From Rhizobium rhododendri (GTDB taxonomy: Bacteria > Pseudomonadota > Alphaproteobacteria > Rhizobiales > Rhizobiaceae), in NCBI RefSeq assembly GCF_007000325.2, contig NZ_CP117267.1, forward strand, positions 1,612,001 to 1,676,000: a DNA stretch of 64,000 nucleotides, in the 5' to 3' direction. Shown one piece after another: positions 1 through 9,130 of this stretch. Below the pieces are notes generated by a model, which did no database searches, had not been told where the DNA came from, and saw only the letters and a program-made list of their open reading frames with translations. How positions within the stretch are numbered: position 1 is the stretch's first letter; every line of letters starts with the position of its first letter. Position numbers and translations under genes: made by a program.

Positions 1-182
1 ACATCTATGCGACGTGCCAGAAACTGATGGATGCGGGTGTTATCATCAACCGCCCGCCCCGCGACGGTCACATGGCCTTTGTGCGCTCGCCGGACGGCAT
101 TTCCATCGAGATTCTCCAGAAGGGCGACAACCTGCCGAGCACTGAGCCCTGGGCTTCGATGACCAACACGGGCGTCTGGTAG
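1..182 (+). CDS. gloA: Lactoylglutathione lyase (glyoxalase I), C-terminal fragment
   Basis: This is the last 60 or so codons of a gene that starts outside the window; the reading frame begins at base 3 and ends at TAG 180-182. The peptide contains [11 protein letters not shown] followed by ISIEILQKG, the C-terminal vicinal-oxygen-chelate segment whose glutamate in IEILQ is a metal ligand of glyoxalase I. The enzyme converts the hemithioacetal of methylglyoxal and glutathione to S-lactoylglutathione in the cytoplasm. Assignment to the glyoxalase/VOC family is firm; the exact member rests on this short tail only. Confidence 0.8.
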   Translation, partial: IYATCQKLMDAGVIINRPPRDGHMAFVRSPDGISIEILQKGDNLPSTEPWASMTNTGVW

Positions 183-404
183 CCCCAGGCTTTCCCGAGG
201 CTTGCAGGAAAGTCGAATGACGGCCTGCAAGCCATCTTGACCCTTGCCGACGGGCAATGGTGCCAGCATGGTCCGGCTATCGAAGCATCACGCATCGAAT
301 CGTCGCGGCCTTGTCTCTCTCCCGCCGGCGGATCCACGGCGTCGTCCCTCCTGGACAGCGGTGCTTCTCGAGAGCCAACGCGGGGGACCGATCCTTTGGG
401 CACA

Positions 405-1265
405 GTGCAGACGACTTCAAGCAGACAGTTCCTGCTCCGCGCGACGACAGCCGCTCTATGCTTCGTGATGTTGTCGGGATGCATGACGACCTCGGCCAGG
501 AAGGCCAAGGAACAACAGGTCGCCGACGCGGCCGAGCCCGCGCCGGAAGTAGTGATGCGGACGCCCGGCGAACAACTGGCCGCAGAACTCAACGCCAAGG
601 CGCAGGCACAGGGCCAGAAACCAGGTACCTATCGCGACCCGCAGGTCCGCACCGGCTCCGGCCAGCAGACGGTAGCCCAGCAATCGGCAACCGGCCTCTT
701 CCCCAACGCGCCGATGCCCGCATCACAGGCATCGACCGAGCCCGCCAATATCGGCGGCCTGATCACCCAGCCGACGGCGGTCAACGCCAACCGCTCCAGC
801 ATATACGCAGCGCCGCCACCCATCGCCGTCAACCCCGACGGCACGCTGGCACCGGTCTCCACCTATGCAGCGCCGGCCTTGCGCAACGTCTACGCCCTGC
901 CACCGGGAAGCGCGATGCAGCAGACGCAGCCACAGCCGCAGCAACAGCAGCCCATGATGGCGCCGCCATCCGGCCAGTCCTCGAATGCGATGCCCCAGGG
1001 TGCGCCGAGGATGGCATCTGCCTCCGCGACCCGCCCGACTGCGGACGCAACACCTTCCCACGTCCTGCCAGCCCCCGGTTCGAAGGGTAGGCATCTCGAC
1101 AGCCAGGAAGCGCTGATGATGGCGCGCAATCTCGCGTCGGGCGGCAAGAGCACTCCCGCCAACTCGATGATGCCGCCGTCCTCCTCCGGCCTGACCCTGC
1201 CGCAAGGCGTCACCCTACCACCGGGCGTGACCTTGACGCCGGGCATGGAAGCCTCGCTGAAGTAG
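405..1265 (+). CDS. Putative Pro/Gln-rich lipoprotein
   Basis: A 286-residue product is read from GTG 405. A positively charged N-terminus, a hydrophobic stretch and the lipobox-like MLSGC indicate export and lipidation. The rest is low complexity, rich in Pro, Ala, Gln, Ser and Met, with runs such as QQTQPQPQQQQP and a C-terminus of PQGVTLPPGVTLTPG repeats, so it is probably disordered in the periplasm. The frame stays open upstream to 237, but those residues lack signal character, so the start just before the signal sequence is preferred. No clear Shine-Dalgarno supports the start. No enzymatic domain is recognised, and the function is unknown. Confidence 0.6.
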   Translation: MQTTSSRQFLLRATTAALCFVMLSGCMTTSARKAKEQQVADAAEPAPEVVMRTPGEQLAAELNAKAQAQGQKPGTYRDPQVRTGSGQQTVAQQSATGLFPNAPMPASQASTEPANIGGLITQPTAVNANRSSIYAAPPPIAVNPDGTLAPVSTYAAPALRNVYALPPGSAMQQTQPQPQQQQPMMAPPSGQSSNAMPQGAPRMASASATRPTADATPSHVLPAPGSKGRHLDSQEALMMARNLASGGKSTPANSMMPPSSSGLTLPQGVTLPPGVTLTPGMEASLK

Positions 1266-1410
1266 CCTGCTGCCCGGTCAAAGCCTGCGCCCCACACACC
1301 TGCAACGACATCCGAAAGCCCCTGCAACCCGCTGTTTCCGCCCGTTAATCGCTTCATGCCGAAACGACGATATAGAGCTCTATTTTTTTCGGGAAAAAGC
1401 AAATTCCCGG

Positions 1411-1439
1411 CTTGCAGGATCTGAAACGCCCCCCTATAA
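1411..1439 (+). promoter_or_regulatory. Promoter of tRNA-Glu copy 1
   Basis: CTTGCA (1411-1416) and CTATAA (1434-1439) are separated by exactly 17 bases, matching the rhizobial housekeeping consensus CTTGAC-N17-CTATAT. The tRNA begins 17 bases after the -10 box. Confidence 0.75.
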
Positions 1440-1455
1440 GGGCGCCACAAGTTAT

Positions 1456-1530
1456 GCGCCCTTCGTCTATCGGTTAGGACGACAGATTTTCATTCTGTAA
1501 AGAGGGGTTCGACTCCCCTAGGGCGTACCA
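1456..1530 (+). tRNA. tRNA-Glu(UUC), copy 1
   Basis: A 75-base cloverleaf with encoded CCA. The acceptor GCGCCCT pairs with AGGGCGT (one G-U), the anticodon stem is ACAGA/TCTGT, and the loop TTTTCAT gives anticodon TTC. The T arm is GAGGGGTTCGACTCCCCT. It is identical to the second copy at 1786-1860. Confidence 0.95.
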
Positions 1531-1740
1531 CTTGTTTTTCTCTTCAGTGACGACCAATGTTTGCCATGGCAGCCGCCGTGAGCACTTGCTTCCACGTAAT
1601 CGGCCTTGCCGTCAGAACATCGGATTGTCTTGCCGCAACGAGCGCTCATGTCCCCGAGGCCTGTTACGCACGGCAAATCGCGGACCTCCAAACGCCTCTC
1701 AAAAAACCGCTTTTCATTGTGGATTTGTGACGATTTTGCG

Positions 1741-1769
1741 CTTGCGGGATACGAATGGCCTGACTATAA
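1741..1769 (+). promoter_or_regulatory. Promoter of tRNA-Glu copy 2
   Basis: CTTGCG (1741-1746) and CTATAA (1764-1769) with a 17-base spacer. The 16 bases from the -10 box on (CTATAAGGGCGCCACA) are identical to those before copy 1, while the spacer differs, so the promoter was duplicated with the gene and only its core is conserved. Confidence 0.75.
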
Positions 1770-1785
1770 GGGCGCCACAGTGATT

Positions 1786-1860
1786 GCGCCCTTCGTCTAT
1801 CGGTTAGGACGACAGATTTTCATTCTGTAAAGAGGGGTTCGACTCCCCTAGGGCGTACCA
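1786..1860 (+). tRNA. tRNA-Glu(UUC), copy 2
   Basis: Same 75-base sequence as the copy at 1456-1530, with anticodon TTC and encoded CCA. It has its own CTTGCG-N17-CTATAA promoter, so the two are independent transcription units. The 255 bases between them hold no supported gene. Confidence 0.95.
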
Positions 1861-1919
1861 CTGCTTTCCCCCGAACTTCGAAATTGACTGATTAGGCGCC
1901 TTGCGTCAGGCAACCTGCG

Positions 1920-3728
1920 TCACGGCGCCTTGGCGGCATCGGTGACGCGGAGCTGGACGCGGCGGGCGCCTTGCCAGTGGTCGGCACCCAGCGTTCCCGC
2001 GACGTGCAGCTGTGCCCCACGTGAACCGAGCAGCAGGTCGCCGAGCGGCGTTTCCGCGGCGCGGAACGCAATGCCTTCCAGACGGCCGCCATCCATCGCT
2101 TCCAGCGTCACCTTGATATGGTTTTGCCCGACCAGTCGCGAATCGCGCAGGCGATGGCTGGGGATGGCAAAGATCGGCTGCGGGTGGCCGGAGCCAAAGG
2201 GTCCCGCCGTTTCCAGCTGATCGACAAGCTCGACCGTTGCGCCGCTCGCCCCGAGCGCCCCGTCGATCTTCAACGTCGAATCGGCGACGAGCCCGAACAC
2301 CTGTTTTTCGGCGCGCTCGGCAAAGAAAGTCCGCAGCTTGCCGAGGTTGGCGCGTTCGACCGTCAGGCCGGCAGCCATCGCATGACCGCCGCCCTTGACG
2401 AGCAGCCCGGCATCGACGGCGGCGCGCACCATCTTGCCCATGTCGAAGCCGCTGATCGAACGGCCGGAGCCGGTGCCCTTGCCCTGCGAATCAAAGGCGA
2501 TGGCAAAGGCCGGCCGGCGGAAGGAATCCTTGAGACGCGACGATATCAGCCCGACGATGCCCGGATGCCAGTTGTCATGGGCGGTGACGATGACCGCAGC
2601 GCCCTCGCCGTTGCCATATTCGGCCAGCGCTTCCGCCTCGGCCTCCTTCAGCATGACGGCTTCCATCGCCTGTCGCTCGCGGTTCAGCTCGTCGAGCCTC
2701 TCGGCAATGACGTCGGCTTCCGATGCATCCTCCAATGTCAGTAGCCGGCTACCGAGCGCGGCATCGCCGATACGTCCGCCGGCGTTGATGCGCGGGCCGA
2801 TCATGAAGCCGAAATGGTAGGGCGTAACGGGGCCGCCGAGCCCCGCCTTGCGGAACAGCGCCGCCAGCCCCGGATTGGACTGATGGCGAGCGGCCAGCAG
2901 GCCCTTGACCACATAGGCGCGGTTCAGCCCCTTCAGCGGCACCACGTCGCAGACTGTGGCAAGCGCTACGATATCGAGCCAGGCCAGCAGGTCGATATTG
3001 CCTGCCCTGAGATCGCCGGATTGGCGCAGCAGCCGCAACGTCGCCACCAGCACCAGGAAGACCACGCCGGCAGCGCAGAGATGGCCCTGCCCCGACAGAT
3101 CGTCCTCCCGGTTCGGATTGACCAGCGCATGGCAATGCGGCAGCGCGTCGCCGACCTGGTGGTGGTCGATGACAACGACGTCGATGTTCCGGGCCTTGGC
3201 AGCATCCAGCGATTCGAAGCTGGTCGAGCCGCAGTCGACTGTGACGATCAGCCGGGCACCGTTGTCGATCAGCTGGTTGATTGCTGTCGGGTTCGGGCCG
3301 TAGCCTTCGAAGATCCGGTCGGGGATATAGATGGTCGCGGGCACGTCGAAGTGCCGCAGGAATTTGTACATCAGCGCCGAGGAGGCCGCACCGTCGACAT
3401 CGTAGTCGCCGAATACAGCGACACTCTCGCCGGTCTTGACCGCCTGCAGCAGCCGCTCGGCAGCCTTCTCGCAATCCGTCAGCCGGTGCGGGTCGGGCAT
3501 CAGGCCGCGAATTGTGGGGTCGAGAAAGGCCATCGCCTCGTCGAGACCGACGCCACGGCCGGCGAGCACGCGGGCGATCAGGTCCGCCATCCCGTGGGTC
3601 TGGGCCATCGCCAGCGCCCGGTTCTGGCCCGCCTGGTCGAGCCGCGACACCCAGCGATTGCCGCCGGCCGAACGTTCCACCCCCAGAAATGCCCGCTGTA
3701 CCGGGTCTGCCGCTTCGATCGGTCCCAT
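1920..3728 (-). CDS. recJ: Single-stranded-DNA-specific exonuclease RecJ
   Basis: A 602-residue cytoplasmic 5'-3' exonuclease used in recombination and mismatch/excision repair. DHH-superfamily motifs are present: GDYDVDG near residues 107-113, VTVDCGS, VVVIDHHQ near 185, and the DHHA1-type GGGHAMAAG near 430. These supply the Mn-binding Asp and His residues. Length fits the family. It lies downstream of hom on the same strand with a 117-base gap; the start has only a weak GGA-type ribosome site. Confidence 0.95.
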   Translation of the reverse strand: MGPIEAADPVQRAFLGVERSAGGNRWVSRLDQAGQNRALAMAQTHGMADLIARVLAGRGVGLDEAMAFLDPTIRGLMPDPHRLTDCEKAAERLLQAVKTGESVAVFGDYDVDGAASSALMYKFLRHFDVPATIYIPDRIFEGYGPNPTAINQLIDNGARLIVTVDCGSTSFESLDAAKARNIDVVVIDHHQVGDALPHCHALVNPNREDDLSGQGHLCAAGVVFLVLVATLRLLRQSGDLRAGNIDLLAWLDIVALATVCDVVPLKGLNRAYVVKGLLAARHQSNPGLAALFRKAGLGGPVTPYHFGFMIGPRINAGGRIGDAALGSRLLTLEDASEADVIAERLDELNRERQAMEAVMLKEAEAEALAEYGNGEGAAVIVTAHDNWHPGIVGLISSRLKDSFRRPAFAIAFDSQGKGTGSGRSISGFDMGKMVRAAVDAGLLVKGGGHAMAAGLTVERANLGKLRTFFAERAEKQVFGLVADSTLKIDGALGASGATVELVDQLETAGPFGSGHPQPIFAIPSHRLRDSRLVGQNHIKVTLEAMDGGRLEGIAFRAAETPLGDLLLGSRGAQLHVAGTLGADHWQGARRVQLRVTDAAKAP

Positions 3729-3845
3729 CAGATTGGCCGGATCCGTTCTTTCATCCGCCGAAGCCCGCCATCAGGGAGCGGCTTCGCGTGCTTTCGGTGC
3801 AGATTATCGCAAGCAGGAGGCGCGTCCACGGAAATTGCGGTTGCC

Positions 3846-5171
3846 TCACTGCTCGTGCTTCGGACGCTCGATGCGGATGACCTGCGGTTCGCCGACCAGA
3901 TAGCCATCGGTCTTGATCGCCGCCACCGCCTTGCGCACCGAATCCTCCATGGTCGCATGGGTGACGAGTATGATGGTCTGCTGGTCGGAGGGCGAGACGT
4001 GCTGCTTGGAGCGCTGGACGATCGATTCCAGCGATATGTGGTTTTCCGCCATGTGGCCGGCGATGCTCGCAAACACGCCGGTGCGGTCCTGCACGCTGAG
4101 GCGAATGAAGTAGCCGCCCTCGTGGCTCTGCATCTGCGCCTTGCGGTAAGGCTCGAGCGACTTGGCGGGATGGCCGAGCACGGGGACGCGCTGCGTGCCG
4201 GGCTGGCTCTTGGCGATGTCGGCGATATCGCCGAGCACGGCCGATGCCGTGGCATTGCCGCCGGCGCCGGGGCCGACCATCAGCAGTTCGCCGAGAATAT
4301 CAGATTCGATCGCCACCGCATTGGTCACGCCGTCAACCTGGGCAATGACCGAATCGAGCGGCACCATGGTCGGATGAACGCGCTGCTCGATGCCGGTCTC
4401 GGTGCGCTGGGCAACGCCGAGCAGCTTGATCCGGTAGCCGAGATCGGCGGCAGCCCGGATATCCTCGATGGAGATGTTGGAGATGCCCTCGAGATAGATG
4501 TCGTCGGCGGCAAGCCGGTTGCCGAAGGCGAGCGTCGTCAGGATCGCCAGTTTATGCGCCGTATCGTTGCCGTCGATGTCGAAGGCCGGATCGGCCTCGG
4601 CGTAGCCGAGCCGCTGGGCTTCCTTCAGGCAATCGGCAAACGACAGGCCTTCCTTCTCCATCCGTGTCAGGATGTAATTGCAGGTGCCGTTCATGATGCC
4701 GTAGATGCGCGAAATCGTGTTGCCCGTGAGCGACTCGCGCAAGGCCTTGATGACCGGAATGCCGCCGGCAACGGCCGCTTCGAAGTTCAAAAGCGTGCCC
4801 TTCTCCTCGGCGATCTCGGCAAACTCGACGCCGTGATAGGCGAGCAGCGCCTTGTTGGCGGTGACCACATGCAGACCGCGCGCCAAGGCCGCGCGCACCG
4901 ACGCATTGGCCGCACCCTCTGAGCCGCCGATCAATTCGACGAAGACATCGATATCGGCCTTGTGGGCGAGATCGACCGGACCGTCGAACCACTCGACGCC
5001 ATCGAGATCGATGCCGCGATCCTTGCTGCGATCCCGTGCCGAGACGGCGACGATCTTGATCGGGCGGCCGCAGGTGGCCGTGAGCTCGGCGCTGCGCTGC
5101 TGAATGATACGGACAAGCGAGGCACCAACGGTGCCCAAGCCCGCAATGCCGATTTTGAGGGCATCTGCCAT
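3846..5171 (-). CDS. hom: Homoserine dehydrogenase
   Basis: A 441-residue enzyme that reduces aspartate-4-semialdehyde to homoserine with NAD(P)H, feeding threonine, methionine and isoleucine synthesis. The N-terminal Rossmann motif GLGTVG lies near residue 10, followed by the catalytic domain (NGTCNYIL, EADPAFDIDG) and a C-terminal ACT domain from about residue 350 (VQDRTGVFASIAG) that usually mediates threonine feedback. The start at ATG 5171 is chosen over an in-frame codon at 5207 because AGGAT stands six bases before it. It lies 53 bases downstream of the aminotransferase gene, probably in one transcript. Confidence 0.95.
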   Translation of the reverse strand: MADALKIGIAGLGTVGASLVRIIQQRSAELTATCGRPIKIVAVSARDRSKDRGIDLDGVEWFDGPVDLAHKADIDVFVELIGGSEGAANASVRAALARGLHVVTANKALLAYHGVEFAEIAEEKGTLLNFEAAVAGGIPVIKALRESLTGNTISRIYGIMNGTCNYILTRMEKEGLSFADCLKEAQRLGYAEADPAFDIDGNDTAHKLAILTTLAFGNRLAADDIYLEGISNISIEDIRAAADLGYRIKLLGVAQRTETGIEQRVHPTMVPLDSVIAQVDGVTNAVAIESDILGELLMVGPGAGGNATASAVLGDIADIAKSQPGTQRVPVLGHPAKSLEPYRKAQMQSHEGGYFIRLSVQDRTGVFASIAGHMAENHISLESIVQRSKQHVSPSDQQTIILVTHATMEDSVRKAVAAIKTDGYLVGEPQVIRIERPKHEQ

Positions 5172-5224
5172 GATCGATCCTGATATGTCACGAAGCGGCA
5201 GCCGCATGGCGGCTGCCCTTGAAG

Positions 5225-6445
5225 TTAGCGGTGGGCGTTGAGCGAGATCACATTGTGCATGGTCTCGTCTGCCGTCGATAGAAAGCGTTTCAGATTGCGC
5301 GCCGCCTGTCGGATGCGGTGTTCGTTTTCCACCAGCGCGATGCGGACATAGTCGTCGCCCATCTCGCCGAAACCGATACCGGGTGCAACAGCGATATCGG
5401 CCTTCTCGACCAGCAGCTTGGAGAACTCCAGGCTGCCGAGATGGCGAAACTTCTCGGGGATCTTTGCCCAGGCGAACATCGTTGCGGCCGGTGGCGGAAT
5501 TTCGAAGCCGGCCTTACCAAAACTGTCGACCAGCACGTCGCGGCGGCGCTTGTAGATCGAGCGCACTTCGGCGATGTCGGAACCGTCGCCGTTCAGCGCG
5601 TGGGTTGCCGCCACCTGGATCGGCGTGAATGCGCCGTAGTCGAGGTAGGATTTAACACGCGTCAGCGCTGCAACCAGCCGCTCGTTGCCGACGGCAAAGC
5701 CCATGCGCCAGCCGGGCATGGAGAAGGTCTTCGACATCGAGGTGAACTCGACGGCGACATCGATAGCGCCGGGCACTTCGAGGACCGAAGGCGGCGGGGC
5801 GTTATCGTCAAAATAGATTTCCGAATAGGCGAGATCCGACAGCACGATGATGTCGTGTTTCTTCGCAAAAGCGATGACGTCCTTGTAGAAATCCAGCGTC
5901 GCGACATAGGCGGTCGGATTGGACGGATAGTTGAGGATCAGCGCGATCGGCTTCGGGATGGAGTGCTTGACGGCCCGCTCCAGCGGCGGAAAGAAGCTTT
6001 CGTCCGGCTCGACCGACATCGAGCGAATAACGCCGCCGGCCATCAGGAAGCCGAAGGCATGGATCGGATAGGTCGGGTTCGGGCATAGGATCACATCGCC
6101 GGGCGCAGTGATCGCCTGCGCCATGTTGGCAAAGCCTTCCTTCGAGCCGAGCGTCGCCACGACCTGCGTATCCGGGTTGAGCTTGACGCCGAAACGACGG
6201 GCATAATAGCCGGCCTGCGCACGGCGCAGCCCCGGGATACCCTTCGACGAAGAGTAGCGATGGGTACGCGGATCCTGGACGGCTTCGCAGAGCTTGTCGA
6301 CGATCGACTGCGGTGTCGGCAGATCGGGGTTGCCCATGCCGAGATCGATAATGTCGGCACCGCCCGCTCGTGCGCTGGCCTTCAAACGGTTGACCTGTTC
6401 GAAGACGTACGGCGGCAGGCGACGGACTTTATGAAACTCTTCCAT
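5225..6445 (-). CDS. alaC: Class I/II PLP aminotransferase, AlaC type
   Basis: A 406-residue fold-type I aminotransferase. Landmarks are the N-terminal RLPPYVFEQV, MGNPDLPTP, NPTYPIHAFG, NYPSNPTA, and SMSKTFSMPGWRMGF, which holds the PLP Schiff-base lysine. The pattern closely follows E. coli AlaC, a glutamate-pyruvate transaminase. Close relatives are often labelled LL-diaminopimelate or aspartate aminotransferase, so the substrate is not certain. The start at 6445 is preferred because GGGGAAAG precedes it; an ATG four codons upstream lacks a ribosome site. It probably forms an operon with hom. Confidence 0.85.
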   Translation of the reverse strand: MEEFHKVRRLPPYVFEQVNRLKASARAGGADIIDLGMGNPDLPTPQSIVDKLCEAVQDPRTHRYSSSKGIPGLRRAQAGYYARRFGVKLNPDTQVVATLGSKEGFANMAQAITAPGDVILCPNPTYPIHAFGFLMAGGVIRSMSVEPDESFFPPLERAVKHSIPKPIALILNYPSNPTAYVATLDFYKDVIAFAKKHDIIVLSDLAYSEIYFDDNAPPPSVLEVPGAIDVAVEFTSMSKTFSMPGWRMGFAVGNERLVAALTRVKSYLDYGAFTPIQVAATHALNGDGSDIAEVRSIYKRRRDVLVDSFGKAGFEIPPPAATMFAWAKIPEKFRHLGSLEFSKLLVEKADIAVAPGIGFGEMGDDYVRIALVENEHRIRQAARNLKRFLSTADETMHNVISLNAHR

Positions 6446-6668
6446 TTCTTTCCCCATGGGACGGCGGTGATCGAGGCGGCAATGAAGTTCGTGTGTCTCC
6501 GGGCAGCCGCGATACGAACCTCAGGATCGCGGCGCCATATTCTCGTTTGACGCGAGTGATGCGGTGAATTTGGGGCGAGCACGGCACACTTGCCGCCTCA
6601 AACCCGAACGATACATGCAAACGCTTCTTGATTGAACCCTTTGCGTGCAAATGGGCTTTTGCGCAAGG

Positions 6669-7076
6669 TTACTTTTGGAGATCCGAGAGCGTCTGCTGCT
6701 GTTCGGCTGCCAGCTTGCGCATTTCCGCGACCTTGGCATCGTACTGCGCCTGCGTCAGCGCGCCGGAATCGCGCGCAGCGCCGGCGGCCGTCAGCTGCTT
6801 GCGGATATCCAGCGCCTGCGGATCGGCGATCTGGACGTTGGCGGACGTGAGCGGGCCGTTGAAGGTAGGATAGCCGTCCTTGCCGTATTCGAGCGTCTTG
6901 ACGGCGGGTTCGCCCTTGCCTGTCTTCATCACCACGGCTGTCGGGGCTGCGCGCTTGCGAGCGTCTTCCGCCTGCTTTTCGGCAATGGTCTTGCAGCCGG
7001 TCAGTGTCAGCGCAACGAGCCCGAGGACCACGGAATACCGGTAGAAACTTGCCACTATGCCGCTGCCTATCATCAT
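6669..7076 (-). CDS. Small lipoprotein with SHOCT-like C-terminus
   Basis: A 135-residue exported lipoprotein. The signal ends in a lipobox, LTLTGC, near residue 24. The C-terminal region DSGALTQAQYDAKVAEM resembles the short SHOCT oligomerisation motif (gxLTxeEYxxkK). The start ATGATG at 7076/7073 is preceded by GGCAGGATA. It is transcribed divergently from phaC with about 150 bases between. The role is unknown. Confidence 0.75.
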   Translation of the reverse strand: MMIGSGIVASFYRYSVVLGLVALTLTGCKTIAEKQAEDARKRAAPTAVVMKTGKGEPAVKTLEYGKDGYPTFNGPLTSANVQIADPQALDIRKQLTAAGAARDSGALTQAQYDAKVAEMRKLAAEQQQTLSDLQK

Positions 7077-7229
7077 TATCCTGCCCGGTCCCGCATTGCC
7101 CGGAACGACTGTTAAATTCGTCGTCGCAGCAAAGCAAGAGCAGGCGTGCCTGTCATTGGAACTTGTATTCCATTTCCCGGGCGATGTACAAACGGAAATG
7201 AGAGCAGCACCGCCGCCGGAGAATGACGC

Positions 7230-9074
7230 GTGAGCGACAGCAAACGGGACGATAGCAAGGGCGAACCGGCCAAATCCGCGTTCGACGCGGCGTCGGCGGA
7301 TCCCTATATCGTCAAGGATCCGGAGACGATGGCGTTGAATTTCGCCCGTGCCCTGGAGAATCTCGGCAAGGCTGCGTCCGCCTGGCTGGCCCCGCGCGAA
7401 CGTGGCGAGCGGGTCGAAGGCAATGATTCGATGACCGATATGGTCAAGACGCTGTCGACGGTTTCGGATTACTGGATGTCCGACCCGCAGCGCAGCTTCG
7501 AGGCGCAGACCAAGCTCTTGTCCGGCTATTTCGGCCTGTGGACGCAATCGATGCAGCGGCTGTCGGAACCGCCGGGCGAACCGCCACCACAAGCGCCGAT
7601 CAAAGACAAGCGGCTCTCCGGCGACGACTGGCAGAGCAATCCGTTCTTCGACTTCCTGCGCCAGACCTACCTCGTGACTTCCGACTGGGCGGACACGCTG
7701 GTGACTGGGGCCGAAGGGCTCGACGCGCATACACGCCACAAGGCCTCGTTCTATGTCAGGCAGATCATGGCGGCGATCTCGCCCGCCAATTTCATCGCCA
7801 CCAACCCGCAGCTCTATCGCGAGACCGTCGCCTCGAATGCGGAGAACCTTGTGCGCGGCATGAAGATGCTGGCCGAGGACATCGGTGCCGGCGGCGGCGA
7901 CCTGAAGCTGCGCCAGACCGATCTCAGCCACTTCGCCATCGGCCGCAACCTGGCGATGACACCGGGCAAGGTGGTGGCCGAGAGCGAGATCTGCCAGATC
8001 GTCCAGTACGAGCCGGCAACCGAGACGGTCTTCAAACGTCCACTGCTGATCTGCCCGCCCTGGATCAACAAGTTCTACATCCTCGACCTCAACCCGGAAA
8101 AATCCTTCATCAAGTGGTGCGTCGACCAGGGCCACTCGGTTTTCGTCATTTCCTGGGTCAACCCGGATGCCCGCCATGCGGAGAAGGATTGGGCAGACTA
8201 CATTCACGAAGGCATAGACTTCGCACTGGACGCGATCGAAGAAGCGACCGGCGAAACCGAGGTGAACGCGATCGGCTATTGCGTCGGCGGCACGCTGCTG
8301 TCCTCGGCACTGGCGCTGCACGCGGCTGAAGGCGTCGAGCGCGTCAAATCCCTGACCCTCTTGACCTCACAGGTCGACTTCACCCATGCTGGCGATCTCA
8401 AGGTCTTCGTCGACGAGGACCAGCTGCAGGCGCTGGAGAAGCAGATGAGCCTGTCCGGCTATCTCGACGGCTCGAAGATGGCGACGGCATTCAACATGCT
8501 GCGCGCCTCGGAGCTCATCTGGCCCTATTTCGTCAACAACTACCTGAAGGGCCAGGAACCCCTGCCCTTCGACCTGCTCTACTGGAATGGCGATTCGACC
8601 CGCATGGCAGCGGCCAATCACCTTTTCTACCTGCGCAACTGCTATCTCGACAACACGCTGAGCCAAGGCCGCATGGTGATCAACGGCAAGACGCTATCGC
8701 TCCAGGACGTCACCATCCCCGTCTATAACCTCGCAACCCGCGACGACCATATCGCACCGGCGAAATCGGTTTTTGTGGGCGGCTCGTTCTTCGGCGGCCC
8801 GGTCGATTTCGTGGTCGCCGGCTCCGGCCATATCGCCGGCATCGTCAATCCGCCGGAAAGGCGCAAGTATCAGTTCTGGTCCGAGGGTCCTTCGGGCGAA
8901 GACTTCGACGGCTGGATGGCCGGCGCCAGGGAGACCGCCGGCTCCTGGTGGCCGCACTGGCAGACCTGGATCGAGACACGCGACGCAACAAGGGTCGCCC
9001 CCCGCATCCCCGGTAGCCATTCGCCGGTCCCGCTCGAGCCGGCGCCCGGCTCGTTTGTGATGCAGAAGACCTGA
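7230..9074 (+). CDS. phaC: Class I poly(3-hydroxyalkanoate) synthase
   Basis: A 614-residue PHA polymerase that joins (R)-3-hydroxyacyl-CoA units into storage polyester at granule surfaces. The lipase-like box GYCVGG places the catalytic Cys near residue 351. The other triad members are probably the Asp in TRDDHIAP near 505 and the His in GSGHIAG near 535. The N-terminal PhaC domain contains SNPFFDFLRQTYL and the PPWINKFYILDL signature. The start is GTG at 7230 with GGAG nine bases upstream. The gene stands alone; phaA and phaB are not in the window. Confidence 0.95.
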   Translation: MSDSKRDDSKGEPAKSAFDAASADPYIVKDPETMALNFARALENLGKAASAWLAPRERGERVEGNDSMTDMVKTLSTVSDYWMSDPQRSFEAQTKLLSGYFGLWTQSMQRLSEPPGEPPPQAPIKDKRLSGDDWQSNPFFDFLRQTYLVTSDWADTLVTGAEGLDAHTRHKASFYVRQIMAAISPANFIATNPQLYRETVASNAENLVRGMKMLAEDIGAGGGDLKLRQTDLSHFAIGRNLAMTPGKVVAESEICQIVQYEPATETVFKRPLLICPPWINKFYILDLNPEKSFIKWCVDQGHSVFVISWVNPDARHAEKDWADYIHEGIDFALDAIEEATGETEVNAIGYCVGGTLLSSALALHAAEGVERVKSLTLLTSQVDFTHAGDLKVFVDEDQLQALEKQMSLSGYLDGSKMATAFNMLRASELIWPYFVNNYLKGQEPLPFDLLYWNGDSTRMAAANHLFYLRNCYLDNTLSQGRMVINGKTLSLQDVTIPVYNLATRDDHIAPAKSVFVGGSFFGGPVDFVVAGSGHIAGIVNPPERRKYQFWSEGPSGEDFDGWMAGARETAGSWWPHWQTWIETRDATRVAPRIPGSHSPVPLEPAPGSFVMQKT

Positions 9075-9130
9075 CGGGCCTGCTTCACAAGACCTGACGG
9101 CCAACGGCCACCTCCCCATAGAGTATCGCA

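Noticed and set aside
237..404. Upstream extension of the lipoprotein gene to position 237
   Set aside because: The added residues lack signal-peptide character and would bury the signal sequence and lipobox inside the protein.
2814..4922. 702-codon open frame on the plus strand across recJ and hom
   Set aside because: It is antisense to two well-supported genes, has no ribosome site or domain, and results from the high GC third-position bias of the minus-strand genes.
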